Shown here piece by piece: positions 8,242 to 16,297 of a stretch of DNA of 62,843 nt (positions within the stretch are counted from its first letter, which is position 1; each line of letters begins with the position of its first letter). The position numbers and the translations under genes were made by a program. The DNA is from Arthrobacter cavernae (GTDB lineage Bacteria > Actinomycetota > Actinomycetes > Actinomycetales > Micrococcaceae): positions 1 to 62,843 of the forward strand of contig NZ_JAFNLL010000047.1 in the NCBI RefSeq assembly GCF_017368795.1. The letters are read 5' to 3'. Below the pieces are notes generated by a model, which was not told the origin of the DNA, made no database searches, and saw only the letters and a list, made by a program, of their open reading frames with translations.

Positions 8242-10746
8242 ATGGCAACAATGGCGCAGTCGACTGGCCCGGAAGTGACGCTTTTTAGCCGCGATGTGCT
8301 GGGCAGATACACCTGCAATACCATGAGCGAAGCCCGGGATGCCCAGAACCCGAATATTAATGCCGACGCTCGTCCATTCGACGTCATCGTCATAGGAGGC
8401 GGCAGCTTCGCCGGCGTTTTCGCGCAACATCTGCTAACTGTCGACGCTGGCCGTCGGCACCGCGTGCTGGTCCTGGAAGCGGGTCCCATGCTGGTGGGCG
8501 AGCATGTCCAGAATCTGCCGATGATCGGCCTGGATACCCCAGGTCCTACATCGATCAAAGACCTGCGCAGTGCAGGTCAGGCGACGACGCCGCGCAATGA
8601 GGTCTGGGGGCTCGCCTGGCACTCCGACATACCCTTCACCGGGCTGGCCTATTGCGTTGGCGGCCGGTCGCTGTACTGGGGCGGCTGGTCTCCCCAGCCA
8701 CTGCCAAATGAACTTTCCGGCTGGCCAGCCGCCGTCGCCGCCGACCTGACTGGCCCGAAAGGCTACGTTGAGGCCGCCAAACAGCTCGGCAGCGACTCAA
8801 CAAATGACTTCATCTACGGGCCGCTCCAGAATGCCCTGCGCCGGATCCTTGCCGACGGCAGCTTCACCCACGCCATGTCGCTGTCCGCACTCCCGGACCA
8901 TCCAGCGGTAACCGCACTGGGAGCCGCCGCAACCCCGGCAGAGGTCGCAGAAATTCTCGGACTGGCCAGCCCTGACGGGCGTACCGTTTCGCAGCTCAAG
9001 AATGAGGCCAAAGTGGAGGCCCCGCTGGCCGTGCAGGCCCTCACCCGGCCTGGTTTCTTCCCAGGCAACAAGTTCAGCGCTGCACCGCTTACCGTCCAGG
9101 CCGCACGCACAGCCTGGGGAGAGTGGCCGCGTCTGGACAACCTGCGCCGCCGGCTCATGATAGTCCCCAACTGCCATGTGGAGAGGCTCGTCTCGGAGAG
9201 TGGCCGTGTTACCAAAGTCCAGACCAACCAGGGCGACATCGAAGTGCTCCAGGACGCCGTCGTTGTCATTGCCGCCGGAACCATCGAGAGCACCCGGCTG
9301 GCGTTGGTCTCCTTTGACGGTTTGCCCAAAACCGGTGAAATCGGCAAGGGGCTGACGGCTCATTTGCGCTCGAATCTGACAATCAGAGTTCCGCGTACAT
9401 CCCTGCCGGTTGACCCTGCAATCGCCGAACTGTCCGAGGCCGCGCTCTTCCTCAAGGGCAGCGCGGTGGTGCAAGGGAAGGAGCGGTTCTTCCACCTACA
9501 GATCACCGCCGCCGGGCTCGGCCCACAGGGCAACAACAGCGAGGCCGAGCTATGGAAAAAGATTCCCGACATCGATACCTTAAACCGGTTCAGAACCGCC
9601 AGCGACTCCCACGTTGTCATCACCATCCGCGGCATCGGGGAGATGGACACGGACAACCCGAAAAGTTTCGTGCGCAAGGACCCAGAGCTCGACTACGGAA
9701 CCAACCGGGCATTTGTTGGACTCGAGGCGTCTCAGAGGGACACGGACCTGTGGGATGCCATGGATGCCTGCAGCGACGAGGTGGCACTGGCGTTCGCCGG
9801 AGGGAAAGGCTACGAGATCCTCGTAAATCCGCTGAACAACCAATGGGTCACAGCAGCTTCCGGCACATCAGCCAAGGACAAGCTCCCGTACAGCGAACCC
9901 AGACGAGATAGGCTCGGCACGACCCACCACGAGGCAGGCAGCCTGCGTATGGGAACGGACCCGACAACTTCCGCGTGTGACACCGACGGACGTCTACACG
10001 CCGTATCCAACGCTTACGCCCTGGGTCCGGCCAGCTTCCCGCGGCTGGGAAGCCCGAACCCCATGCTCACGGGCGCTGCGCTGGCGCGGCGGCTGGCTCA
10101 GCACCTGGCATTCAAGCCAGGACCCCAGCCAGACGGGCAGCCTGGTGAAGCACTCCCATACACCGCAGGGGACGGGTATCAAGTGCTCCTTGACGGCATG
10201 GATGCGAGGGACTGGCGGCTGGCCGGACCAGGTGCCTTCCCTCTGGTCGATGGAGCACTGGTCAGCGAGCCGGGTGGCGAACTTGGCCTGTCCTGGTGCA
10301 ACGTGCCAACACCACCGGATTTCAGCCTCCGCCTGCAATATCGGCTTTCGCGATTCGATGACAACTCCGGGGTGTTCGTCCGTTTCCCGGACCCAGACAA
10401 AAAGCAGTACGGGAACCCAGCCTACGTGCCAGTCCACTTCGGCTTTGAAGTCCAAATCGACGATCTAGCCGGCCCGGACGAGCGACACACGGGAGCGATC
10501 TACGACGTTGTCGATCCTGGCTTCAACAGAGTCAATTCGCTACCGCCCGGACAATGGAATGACCTGCAGATTGACGTGGTTAGCCAGACCTACACCGTCA
10601 CGCTCAACGGAGTCCGCACGACCAAAGTGACCAACACCGCTGCCGGGCGGGGACTGCCAAGCACCCCGACTGTGCCGAGCTTCATAGGCCTCCAGGCACA
10701 CAACGGAAGGGTGGCATTCCGCCACATGCGAATCAAGAAGCTATAG
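8242..10746 (+). CDS. GMC family FAD oxidoreductase fused to a DUF1080 (3-keto-disaccharide hydrolase-like) domain
   Basis: The protein is 834 residues with an ATG preceded by GGAGAAG. Residues about 45-60 hold the FAD-binding Rossmann motif (VIVIGGGSFAGVFA). The C-terminal half of the oxidase has HHEAGSLRMG (near residue 563) and SPNPMLTGAAL (near 603), supplying the His and Asn pair of GMC enzymes. These features resemble the fructose dehydrogenase and pyranose oxidase branch, which oxidises sugar hydroxyls. From about residue 640 to the end is a separate concanavalin-like beta-sandwich (FSLRLQYRLSRFDDNSGVF, QWNDLQIDV, IGLQAHNGRVAFRHMRIKKL) typical of DUF1080. The fusion suggests oxidation to a 3-keto sugar coupled to binding or cleavage. 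No signal peptide is visible. Confidence 0.85.
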   Translation: MATMAQSTGPEVTLFSRDVLGRYTCNTMSEARDAQNPNINADARPFDVIVIGGGSFAGVFAQHLLTVDAGRRHRVLVLEAGPMLVGEHVQNLPMIGLDTPGPTSIKDLRSAGQATTPRNEVWGLAWHSDIPFTGLAYCVGGRSLYWGGWSPQPLPNELSGWPAAVAADLTGPKGYVEAAKQLGSDSTNDFIYGPLQNALRRILADGSFTHAMSLSALPDHPAVTALGAAATPAEVAEILGLASPDGRTVSQLKNEAKVEAPLAVQALTRPGFFPGNKFSAAPLTVQAARTAWGEWPRLDNLRRRLMIVPNCHVERLVSESGRVTKVQTNQGDIEVLQDAVVVIAAGTIESTRLALVSFDGLPKTGEIGKGLTAHLRSNLTIRVPRTSLPVDPAIAELSEAALFLKGSAVVQGKERFFHLQITAAGLGPQGNNSEAELWKKIPDIDTLNRFRTASDSHVVITIRGIGEMDTDNPKSFVRKDPELDYGTNRAFVGLEASQRDTDLWDAMDACSDEVALAFAGGKGYEILVNPLNNQWVTAASGTSAKDKLPYSEPRRDRLGTTHHEAGSLRMGTDPTTSACDTDGRLHAVSNAYALGPASFPRLGSPNPMLTGAALARRLAQHLAFKPGPQPDGQPGEALPYTAGDGYQVLLDGMDARDWRLAGPGAFPLVDGALVSEPGGELGLSWCNVPTPPDFSLRLQYRLSRFDDNSGVFVRFPDPDKKQYGNPAYVPVHFGFEVQIDDLAGPDERHTGAIYDVVDPGFNRVNSLPPGQWNDLQIDVVSQTYTVTLNGVRTTKVTNTAAGRGLPSTPTVPSFIGLQAHNGRVAFRHMRIKKL

Positions 10747-11136
10747 CTCTCACTCAGATCCCGTCCAACCCCCGCCCAAGCCGGCAGGTAGGGCAGACCA
10801 TTGAGGCACGAAGAGGAAGAAGGCCAGGATCCGGGACAGCTACGTCCCCATACACAGGGACCTCTTGCGGCTGATTGACGATTCCCCGTTACCCGGCCGG
10901 ATAGCCCGAGCCGATCACCGATATCAAGCGCCGCAGACAAAGGCACAGCCTCCCGCCTTGACCGCCTGTCGGGCACGGGCTATCCAGGGCAGTGAACAAA
11001 ACCGGAACCGACCAAAGCTCCACAGGATTGCCGGCTGCGCACCGCCGCTTGTGGGCTGCAACTTCAAATTGACCAGTCGCGGCAACTTTGGAGCGGTCAA
11101 AACAAACTGCAGCCAGTGGCCAGAATTTAATTGCAG
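10747..11136. other. Intergenic region after the GMC gene
   Basis: About 390 bases with no supported gene. It includes no convincing T-run terminator. GC content falls towards the tandem promoter-like repeats that follow. Confidence 0.35.
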
Positions 11137-11206
11137 TTGACAGGGGGAATTACAAGTTGACAGATGGCATTAACAAGTTGACAGTGGCATTACAATCTGA
11201 TAAATA
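11137..11206 (+). promoter_or_regulatory. Three tandem TTGACAG boxes with one good -10 element
   Basis: TTGACA occurs at 11137-11142, 11157-11162 and 11178-11183, the last two inside the longer shared ACAAGTTGACAG. The third is followed after 17 bases by TAAATA (11201-11206), giving a strong housekeeping-type promoter facing the small gene at 11352. The 20-21 base repeat period places the copies two helical turns apart, so the upstream copies may bind a regulator rather than polymerase. Confidence 0.6.
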
Positions 11207-11351
11207 ATAAGGTGTACTATTGAGTAGTTGCCTACTCTGGGCCGCCGCCAACAGGAGAGTCACTGTTTAGGTACGTCGCGCTATCCCCGGCCGGTGCGAC
11301 AAAGCGCAAGACGGAATAGATCTCACGTCAAATCACGCAGAGGAGAAAATC

Positions 11352-11648
11352 ATGGCAGGATCTCCGGCTATCCATGTCGGTTCAGACACACGGGCAAAGT
11401 CGCAAGCGCAGGCTATGATAGACGCGGAATTCGCAATCCGTGAGACCGGCCTTGAAGTGAGCTTCGTTTCCGATCCTCACATCGCAGGTGCAGGCACGCT
11501 TAACGGCAACGGCGTTGCCGTTATGGTTACCTGTCTATCGTTGGGGTCAAGGACTTTCATCGAGGTCGTTGGCACGAGCCTTGACGGCGACGCGGCGGAA
11601 GAAGTCCGCAACAGGGTCCGCACAATTGCCATGGGGTCGCCCTCCTAA
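11352..11648 (+). CDS. Small hypothetical protein (98 aa)
   Basis: A clear ribosome binding site (GAGGAG) precedes the ATG. The protein has an N-terminal helical part (SQAQAMIDAEFAIRETG) and a beta-rich second half (GVAVMVTCLSLGSRTFIEVV), suggesting an alpha/beta ferredoxin-like fold. There is no signal peptide or membrane segment, and no family was recognised. It is alone on the plus strand behind the tandem promoter-like repeats and about 145 bases of untranslated leader. Transposase remnants begin just downstream. Confidence 0.6.
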   Translation: MAGSPAIHVGSDTRAKSQAQAMIDAEFAIRETGLEVSFVSDPHIAGAGTLNGNGVAVMVTCLSLGSRTFIEVVGTSLDGDAAEEVRNRVRTIAMGSPS

Positions 11649-11847
11649 CAGTGCTAGGACGGTGCTGAACTAAGCGCCATTTTGAGGGGCCGGTTCGGGC
11701 GTGGACGCCTGGACCGACCCCGCAACCATTTTCAGCGGGCATCCGAAGACCTGGTTTCTGCTCATTTTCTGGACGGTCGGGAGGTCTGTGAATGGTTGCA
11801 CCGGCCGGGGCGGCGGGTTCCCGTGGCGCTGTGCCGCCCTGGCCGGT

Positions 11848-11975
11848 TCAGGCCATCGCCCAGGCCCCGTTTTGGTGGGTGAGCCCCAGTTTCAGGAGTC
11901 GTTTGAGGTTCAGCCCGGCAACACGGGACTGGATCCAGGCATGGTTCTTCAGTCCAGGACCGCGACGGGGCCAGG
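11848..11975 (-). pseudogene. C-terminal remnant of a transposase
   Basis: Read on the minus strand this gives GLKNHAWIQSRVAGLNLK, then RLLKLGLTHQNGAWAMA and a stop. The pattern matches the last helix of IS1182-like or related DDE transposases (RVAxxNLKRLLxLG). The body of the gene is missing; the neighbouring sequence belongs to another IS. Confidence 0.45.
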
Positions 11976-12287
11976 CCCCTGCTTCAGATGCTCGCCGCCT
12001 CCTGCCGGCGCATCCGGCTCGTCTGGGCCGACGGCGGCTACGCCGGCAAACTTGTGGGCTGGACGCAGGAAACCCTGAACCTGGCCCTGGCCATCGTCAA
12101 ACGCTCCGACGACAGCCAAGGCTTCCACGTCCTGCCCCGCCGCTGGGTTGTTGAACGGACCCTGGCCTGGATCGCCCGGCACCGCCGCTGCGTCCGTGAC
12201 TACGAACGCCTGCCGGCCCACCACAAGGCCATGGTCCGCTGGTCCATGATCAGAATCACCGCCAAACGCCTGGCCAACAGGGTTTAG
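11970..12287 (+). pseudogene. 3' fragment of an IS5-family transposase
   Basis: The open stretch reads RIRLVWADGGYAGKLVGW and then RRWVVERTLAWIARHRRC and LPAHHKAMVRWSMIRI. This is the classic C-terminal third of IS5-group transposases, with the second catalytic Asp in WADGGY and the catalytic Glu in VVERT. The first catalytic Asp and the N-terminal helix-turn-helix are missing. The upstream boundary falls in another transposase remnant, so an internal deletion or recombination between IS copies is likely. Confidence 0.8.
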
Positions 12288-12464
12288 GAACAGGCACTGA
12301 AATGAGCACACGATAATGCCCGATATTGAGCAGTCGGACTCGAGCACGTTATCCGTGTTGTTCCATCCCACACGTGGCACCTGAAACGACCATTTGGGTA
12401 CAGCGGTTACTCTGAGGTGTCAAGGATGTGAGACAGTCGGTTGGTTTCGTTTCGGTCAGGCGGC

Positions 12465-12618
12465 CGCGGGCAGCGGCCGGTTTTAGTCGTGAAGCCGGGC
12501 ATGGCGGTCGCCGGCGGCAGGCCGTCGCCGTCTCCTTGACCGACTTGGAGGTGGAAATAACTTCCCGGCACAGCTCGTCCTTGAACTCTTGGCTGAACCG
12601 TTGACGCGATGCAGACAT
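12465..12618 (-). pseudogene. N-terminal remnant of an IS3-type OrfA
   Basis: The minus strand starts MSASRQRFSQEFKDELCREV and continues KSVKETATA, the typical N-terminus of IS3-family OrfA helix-turn-helix proteins. The frame is lost soon after and no OrfB is present here. Confidence 0.55.
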
Positions 12619-12839
12619 CCTGCGGATTCCTCGTTTCAGTAATCCCCCATTTTACGGGGACCACTATCCGCAATCTCCGCAGCAGCCCACAGCTTCTGGC
12701 ACAATAAAACTACAACCCGTGCCCCCGTTTTCAATTGGCAAATGGCCCCATATTCGGTTGGCATTGACAGCCTCGGCCTTCCTGCACGGCTACCCGGCGC
12801 CGACTGACACACGGACCTCTAGTAGGACGGAGTATCAGG

Positions 12840-14843
12840 ATGTCCACATCAATGGTCCCGGCACCGACAGGGGTCACCCCCCATCCGCTCACACCCTTGA
12901 GCGCCGGCGAACTCGAAGCTGCGGTACGGATCCTCGGGGAGGCGAAGCGGATCCCCCAGCCGTATCGCATCGTCTCCATCTGGTTGCACGAGCCGCCCAA
13001 GCAGGACGTGCTGGCCTGGGACGGCAGCGAGCCACTCGAGCGCGAGGCGTTCACCGTCGTCTACGACCGATCCGCGCGGAAGACGTACGAGACCGTCGTG
13101 TCACTCACCCACCGGCGCGTCAACCGCTGTGAGGAGATCACCGGCGTTCAGCCGGCGTACATGATCGAAGAGATCTTCGCCGTCCCCGAGCTCATCATGG
13201 CCGACCCGCGGTGGCAGGAGGCGCTGCGCAGGCGCGGCGTCACCGACCTGTCGCTGGCCTACGTCGATCCCTGGCCCGGCGCCTGGCTGTCGGACACCGA
13301 TCCCGGTGACCGCCGGGTCTGCCGGCCGCTGACCTGGGTTCGTCCACCCGTGGAGAACGGTCACCAGTACGCCCGGCCGGTGGAGGGACTGACGGCGGTC
13401 GTCGACCTCGACCAGATGAAGGTCATCGACGTCACCGACCACGGCGTGGTGCCCATCCCGGAGTTCCAGGGTGAGTACATCCCCGAGCTCATGACGGCCG
13501 CCGGCGACAGGAACCGTCCCCAGTTCGGCCGGCTCCGCAACGATGTGAAGCCAATCGAGATCACCCAGCCCGAGGGACCCAGCTGGACGGTCGACGGCCA
13601 CCGCGTGGAGTGGCAGAAGTGGCAGCTGCACGTCGGCTGGACCGCACGCGAGGGACTCATCCTGTTCGACGTGCGCTACGATGACCGCGGCCAGCTGCGC
13701 CCGATCCTGTACCGCGCCTCGGTCGCGGAGATGGTCGTGCCGTACGGCGATCCCGCTCCGACGCATTTCCACAAGCTCGCCTTCGACGAGGGCGAGGTCG
13801 GACTGGGGCTGCTCGTCACCTCACTCACCCCGGGCTGCGACTGCCTCGGCGAGACCCGCTACTTCGACGGGCTCGCCACCGACCAGGACGGGCATCCGAT
13901 CCTGCTGCCCAACGCCATCTGCATGCATGAAGAAGACACCGGCATCGCCTGGAAGCACCTCGACTACCAGAAGGAAACGGGCGAAGTGCGCCGCATGCGA
14001 CGCCTGGTGCTCTCCTCGATCGTCAACCTCGGCAACTACGAATACGGCTTCTTCTGGTACCTCTACCAGGACGGCAGCATCGAGTTCGAAGTCAAGCTCA
14101 CCGGTGTGCTCTCCACCGGCGCCTACCGGCCCGGCGATAAGCCGAAATACGGAACCGCGGTGGCTCCGGGCGTGTACGGGCCCAACCACCAACACTTCTT
14201 CTGCGTCCGGCTGGACACCGACATCGACGGAGTCCAGAACACCGTCGTGGAGGTCAACTCGGAGGCGATCCCGCTCGGAGAGGACAACCCCTACGGCATG
14301 GCATGGGTGACGCGGGAAACGCCGCTGCGTACCGAGCGGCAGGCCCGGCGGACGATCAACCCGGGCAGCGCGCGGTTTTGGAGGATCACCAATCCCAGCC
14401 GGCTCAACGAGATGGGCGAGTCCGTCGCGTACCGCCTGCAGCCCGGGGCCAATGTGGGCCTCTTCCTGCACGAGGACTCGCCGATGCTGCGCCGCGCCAA
14501 GTTCGCCTCGAAGCATCTGTGGGTCACGCCCTACGACCAACACGAACGCTACGCCGCGGGCGACTACCCCTGGCAGAACCGTGGCCCCGACGGCCTGCCC
14601 CGCTGGACCGAAGCCGACCGCAACATCGACAACACCGACATCGTGGCCTGGTACGTCGTCGGCGTACACCATGTGCCGCGAGTCGAGGAGTGGCCCGTCA
14701 TGCCGGTGGCCAAGGCCGGGTTCCATCTGCTGCCGGACGGCTTCTTCGACGGCAACCCGTCACTCGACCTGCCCCGGCCACACCATGCCGGCCACCCCGG
14801 CATCCCCGACGAGCAGATGTCCCCGACGACGCACACGGGCTGA
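12840..14843 (+). CDS. Copper-containing primary amine oxidase (TPQ enzyme)
   Basis: The 667-residue length matches the family (about 640-690). It converts primary amines such as tyramine, phenylethylamine or histamine to aldehydes with release of ammonia and hydrogen peroxide (EC 1.4.3.21/22 group). The topaquinone precursor is Tyr400 in GNYEYGF. The presumed catalytic base is Asp316 (FDEGE), 84 residues earlier, the spacing known from the Arthrobacter globiformis enzyme. Copper ligands are His450 and His452 (NHQHFF) and His610 or His611 (GVHHVPR). No signal peptide is present, as in Arthrobacter amine oxidases. The gene appears intact although bounded upstream by transposase debris, suggesting acquisition by transposition. 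The exact substrate cannot be read from sequence. Confidence 0.95.
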   Translation: MSTSMVPAPTGVTPHPLTPLSAGELEAAVRILGEAKRIPQPYRIVSIWLHEPPKQDVLAWDGSEPLEREAFTVVYDRSARKTYETVVSLTHRRVNRCEEITGVQPAYMIEEIFAVPELIMADPRWQEALRRRGVTDLSLAYVDPWPGAWLSDTDPGDRRVCRPLTWVRPPVENGHQYARPVEGLTAVVDLDQMKVIDVTDHGVVPIPEFQGEYIPELMTAAGDRNRPQFGRLRNDVKPIEITQPEGPSWTVDGHRVEWQKWQLHVGWTAREGLILFDVRYDDRGQLRPILYRASVAEMVVPYGDPAPTHFHKLAFDEGEVGLGLLVTSLTPGCDCLGETRYFDGLATDQDGHPILLPNAICMHEEDTGIAWKHLDYQKETGEVRRMRRLVLSSIVNLGNYEYGFFWYLYQDGSIEFEVKLTGVLSTGAYRPGDKPKYGTAVAPGVYGPNHQHFFCVRLDTDIDGVQNTVVEVNSEAIPLGEDNPYGMAWVTRETPLRTERQARRTINPGSARFWRITNPSRLNEMGESVAYRLQPGANVGLFLHEDSPMLRRAKFASKHLWVTPYDQHERYAAGDYPWQNRGPDGLPRWTEADRNIDNTDIVAWYVVGVHHVPRVEEWPVMPVAKAGFHLLPDGFFDGNPSLDLPRPHHAGHPGIPDEQMSPTTHTG

Positions 14844-15346
14844 AAGGGCTGGAGCAGCCGGTATGAGGGGTCATCAACGCCATCAAACCAGGTTGACGTA
14901 GTCTCCACTATCGGCATCGAACCGCGTCGAATTTTGGCTCATGAAACTCAGGGGTGTTTCTGGTCCGATCCAACCTGAATTGAGTGTCAGGAGGTCTTCG
15001 ATTCTGATGCTCCGTATGCCCGCATCTGCAGGCAGGGTGACTCTGATGCCGGGTAACAACTGTGAAGAATCTGACGATCTTTTCCCGCATGGGCCGACCG
15101 GTCCACGGCTTCCGTCGCCCACGGCACCCTCCGGGCTACGAATCAGAGTCTTCGGGTTAGATGGGTGCCGCGGTGGGAATTCCGAGGGAGGCTGTGCATA
15201 TCCGCCGGTCATGGTGGTGTCGTTCCCGCCCGTGGTTCCCTGGCGGTTGTGCGCAGGCGGTCGGGTGGGTCCCGTCGTCCATATGTGTGCGGGAAAAGCC
15301 CGGAGGAGTTAGCTTTTGCCGTGCCCATGTGGGCGAGGGGCAGCGT
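14844..15346. other. Intergenic region between amine oxidase and mobilisation module
   Basis: About 500 bases without a firmly supported gene. On the minus strand a segment ending at 14883 reads RVTLPADAGIRSIRIEDLLT and LNSGWIGPETPLSF in an open frame. It could be the C-terminus of a decayed protein, but no start signal or known family was seen. Confidence 0.35.
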
Positions 15347-15652
15347 CTACCCGGCGCCGCTACCCTCGCCCTGGGAAGACGTTGCACCATCGCTGACGGC
15401 GCGGTTCGCCGGCTTGCGTCTGCGTGCTGCGGCGCCTGATTCCAGGCCGAGCTTCTTCAGCTCTTCCGGGCTCCACCCGTCCTTGGTGGCGCGCACGTAG
15501 GCGCGCTTGTCCTCGCGCTCCGCTTCGGTGAGCTGCTCGCGCAGGTCGGTGATCCGCTGACGGGTCTTGACCAGGTTGGTCACCGACTCGATGCGCGAAT
15601 CCAGGAGCGCCCGTGCCTGGGTGCGGGTCTGTTCAATATCGATGGTTGCCAT
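15347..15652 (-). CDS. Small helical protein next to the mobilisation genes
   Basis: The 101-residue protein begins MATIDIEQTRTQARALLDSR and is almost entirely helical and coiled-coil-like (LREQLTEAEREDKRAYVRAT), with a disordered basic tail. A short helical segment, DGWSPEELKKLGL, resembles an intein-free helix-turn-helix motif seen in small plasmid proteins. It points away from mobC across the putative oriT, an arrangement common for relaxosome accessory genes. Function is unknown; DNA binding near oriT is plausible. Confidence 0.6.
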   Translation of the reverse strand: MATIDIEQTRTQARALLDSRIESVTNLVKTRQRITDLREQLTEAEREDKRAYVRATKDGWSPEELKKLGLESGAAARRRKPANRAVSDGATSSQGEGSGAG

Positions 15653-15780
15653 GCACCCACCCTAGTGCGGAGGGCCGACGTGGTACCGGCTCCGACACGC
15701 AGAGCCGGAGCCGGTACATTCGGGACCATCGGCAGACCGCCGGATATTCGGAATCGGCAACTCAGACGGAGCAAGCTATA

Positions 15781-15870
15781 CATTTACACGGGTGTAAATG
15801 GGCGTGTCCTGCACCGTCCTGCCGTCCTTGTTTGGGACACTTGCTTGTGTGGTCCCCGGTTTCCGGGGTC
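15781..15870. other. Putative origin of transfer (oriT)
   Basis: The short region between the divergent small gene and mobC contains a perfect inverted repeat, CATTTACAC (15781-15789) and GTGTAAATG (15792-15800), followed by two GTCCTGC-type boxes. That is the arrangement of IncP-type nic regions (consensus YATCCTG/Y), which also have an inverted repeat just upstream. A second hairpin, CCCCGG-TTT-CCGGGG, lies close by. Position upstream of mobC and relaxase supports the call; the nic site itself is inferred. Confidence 0.5.
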
Positions 15871-15905
15871 GCTGCGCTGGGCTTTTTACAGGAGTGGGGG
15901 AACGG

Positions 15906-16295
15906 GTGACTGAGGAGAATGCCGATCGTTCCCGGTTCTCCCGCCGGCGCCGTGAGAACAAGCCCGCTGGGACGAAGAAGCGCCGTGACCTGTGGGTCAC
16001 TGCCGAGGAGGAAGTGGCTCTCGTTGCTCGTGCGGCACGGGAACGTGTGACGGTGCCCAACCTGCTCATTTCTGCTGCACTCTCGGAGACATCTGAGACC
16101 CCGACCCAGCGCAAGGCCGCTGCTGCTGAACTGATGGCGTTGCATACGTTGCTGGCCCGCGTATCGAACAACGTGAACCAGATCGCCAGGCATGCCAATG
16201 CAGGTGATGATTTCCCGCAGGATGCACGCGCAGTTCTTGCGTACGTGCGTGAAGTCGCGATGCGCATTGACCGTGCGGTTGAGGGGCTGATGTAG
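15906..16295 (+). CDS. mobC: MobC-like relaxosome accessory protein
   Basis: The start is taken as GTG at 15906 behind GGAGTGGGGGAA, giving 129 residues; the in-frame upstream extension has no family likeness. The protein has a basic N-terminus, the segment RRDLWVTAEEEVALVARAAR and a C-terminal helix LLARVSNNVNQIARHAN, the hallmark of bacterial mobilisation protein MobC. MobC binds oriT, helps melt it and recruits the relaxase. The stop is two bases before the relaxase ATG, so the pair is an operon. Confidence 0.88.
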   Translation: MTEENADRSRFSRRRRENKPAGTKKRRDLWVTAEEEVALVARAARERVTVPNLLISAALSETSETPTQRKAAAAELMALHTLLARVSNNVNQIARHANAGDDFPQDARAVLAYVREVAMRIDRAVEGLM

Positions 16296-16297
16296 GG

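Noticed and set aside
14883..15212. Minus-strand protein of 109 codons
   Set aside because: No ribosome binding site and Pro/Arg-rich first half; only the C-terminal part looks coding, so it was left as an intergenic note.
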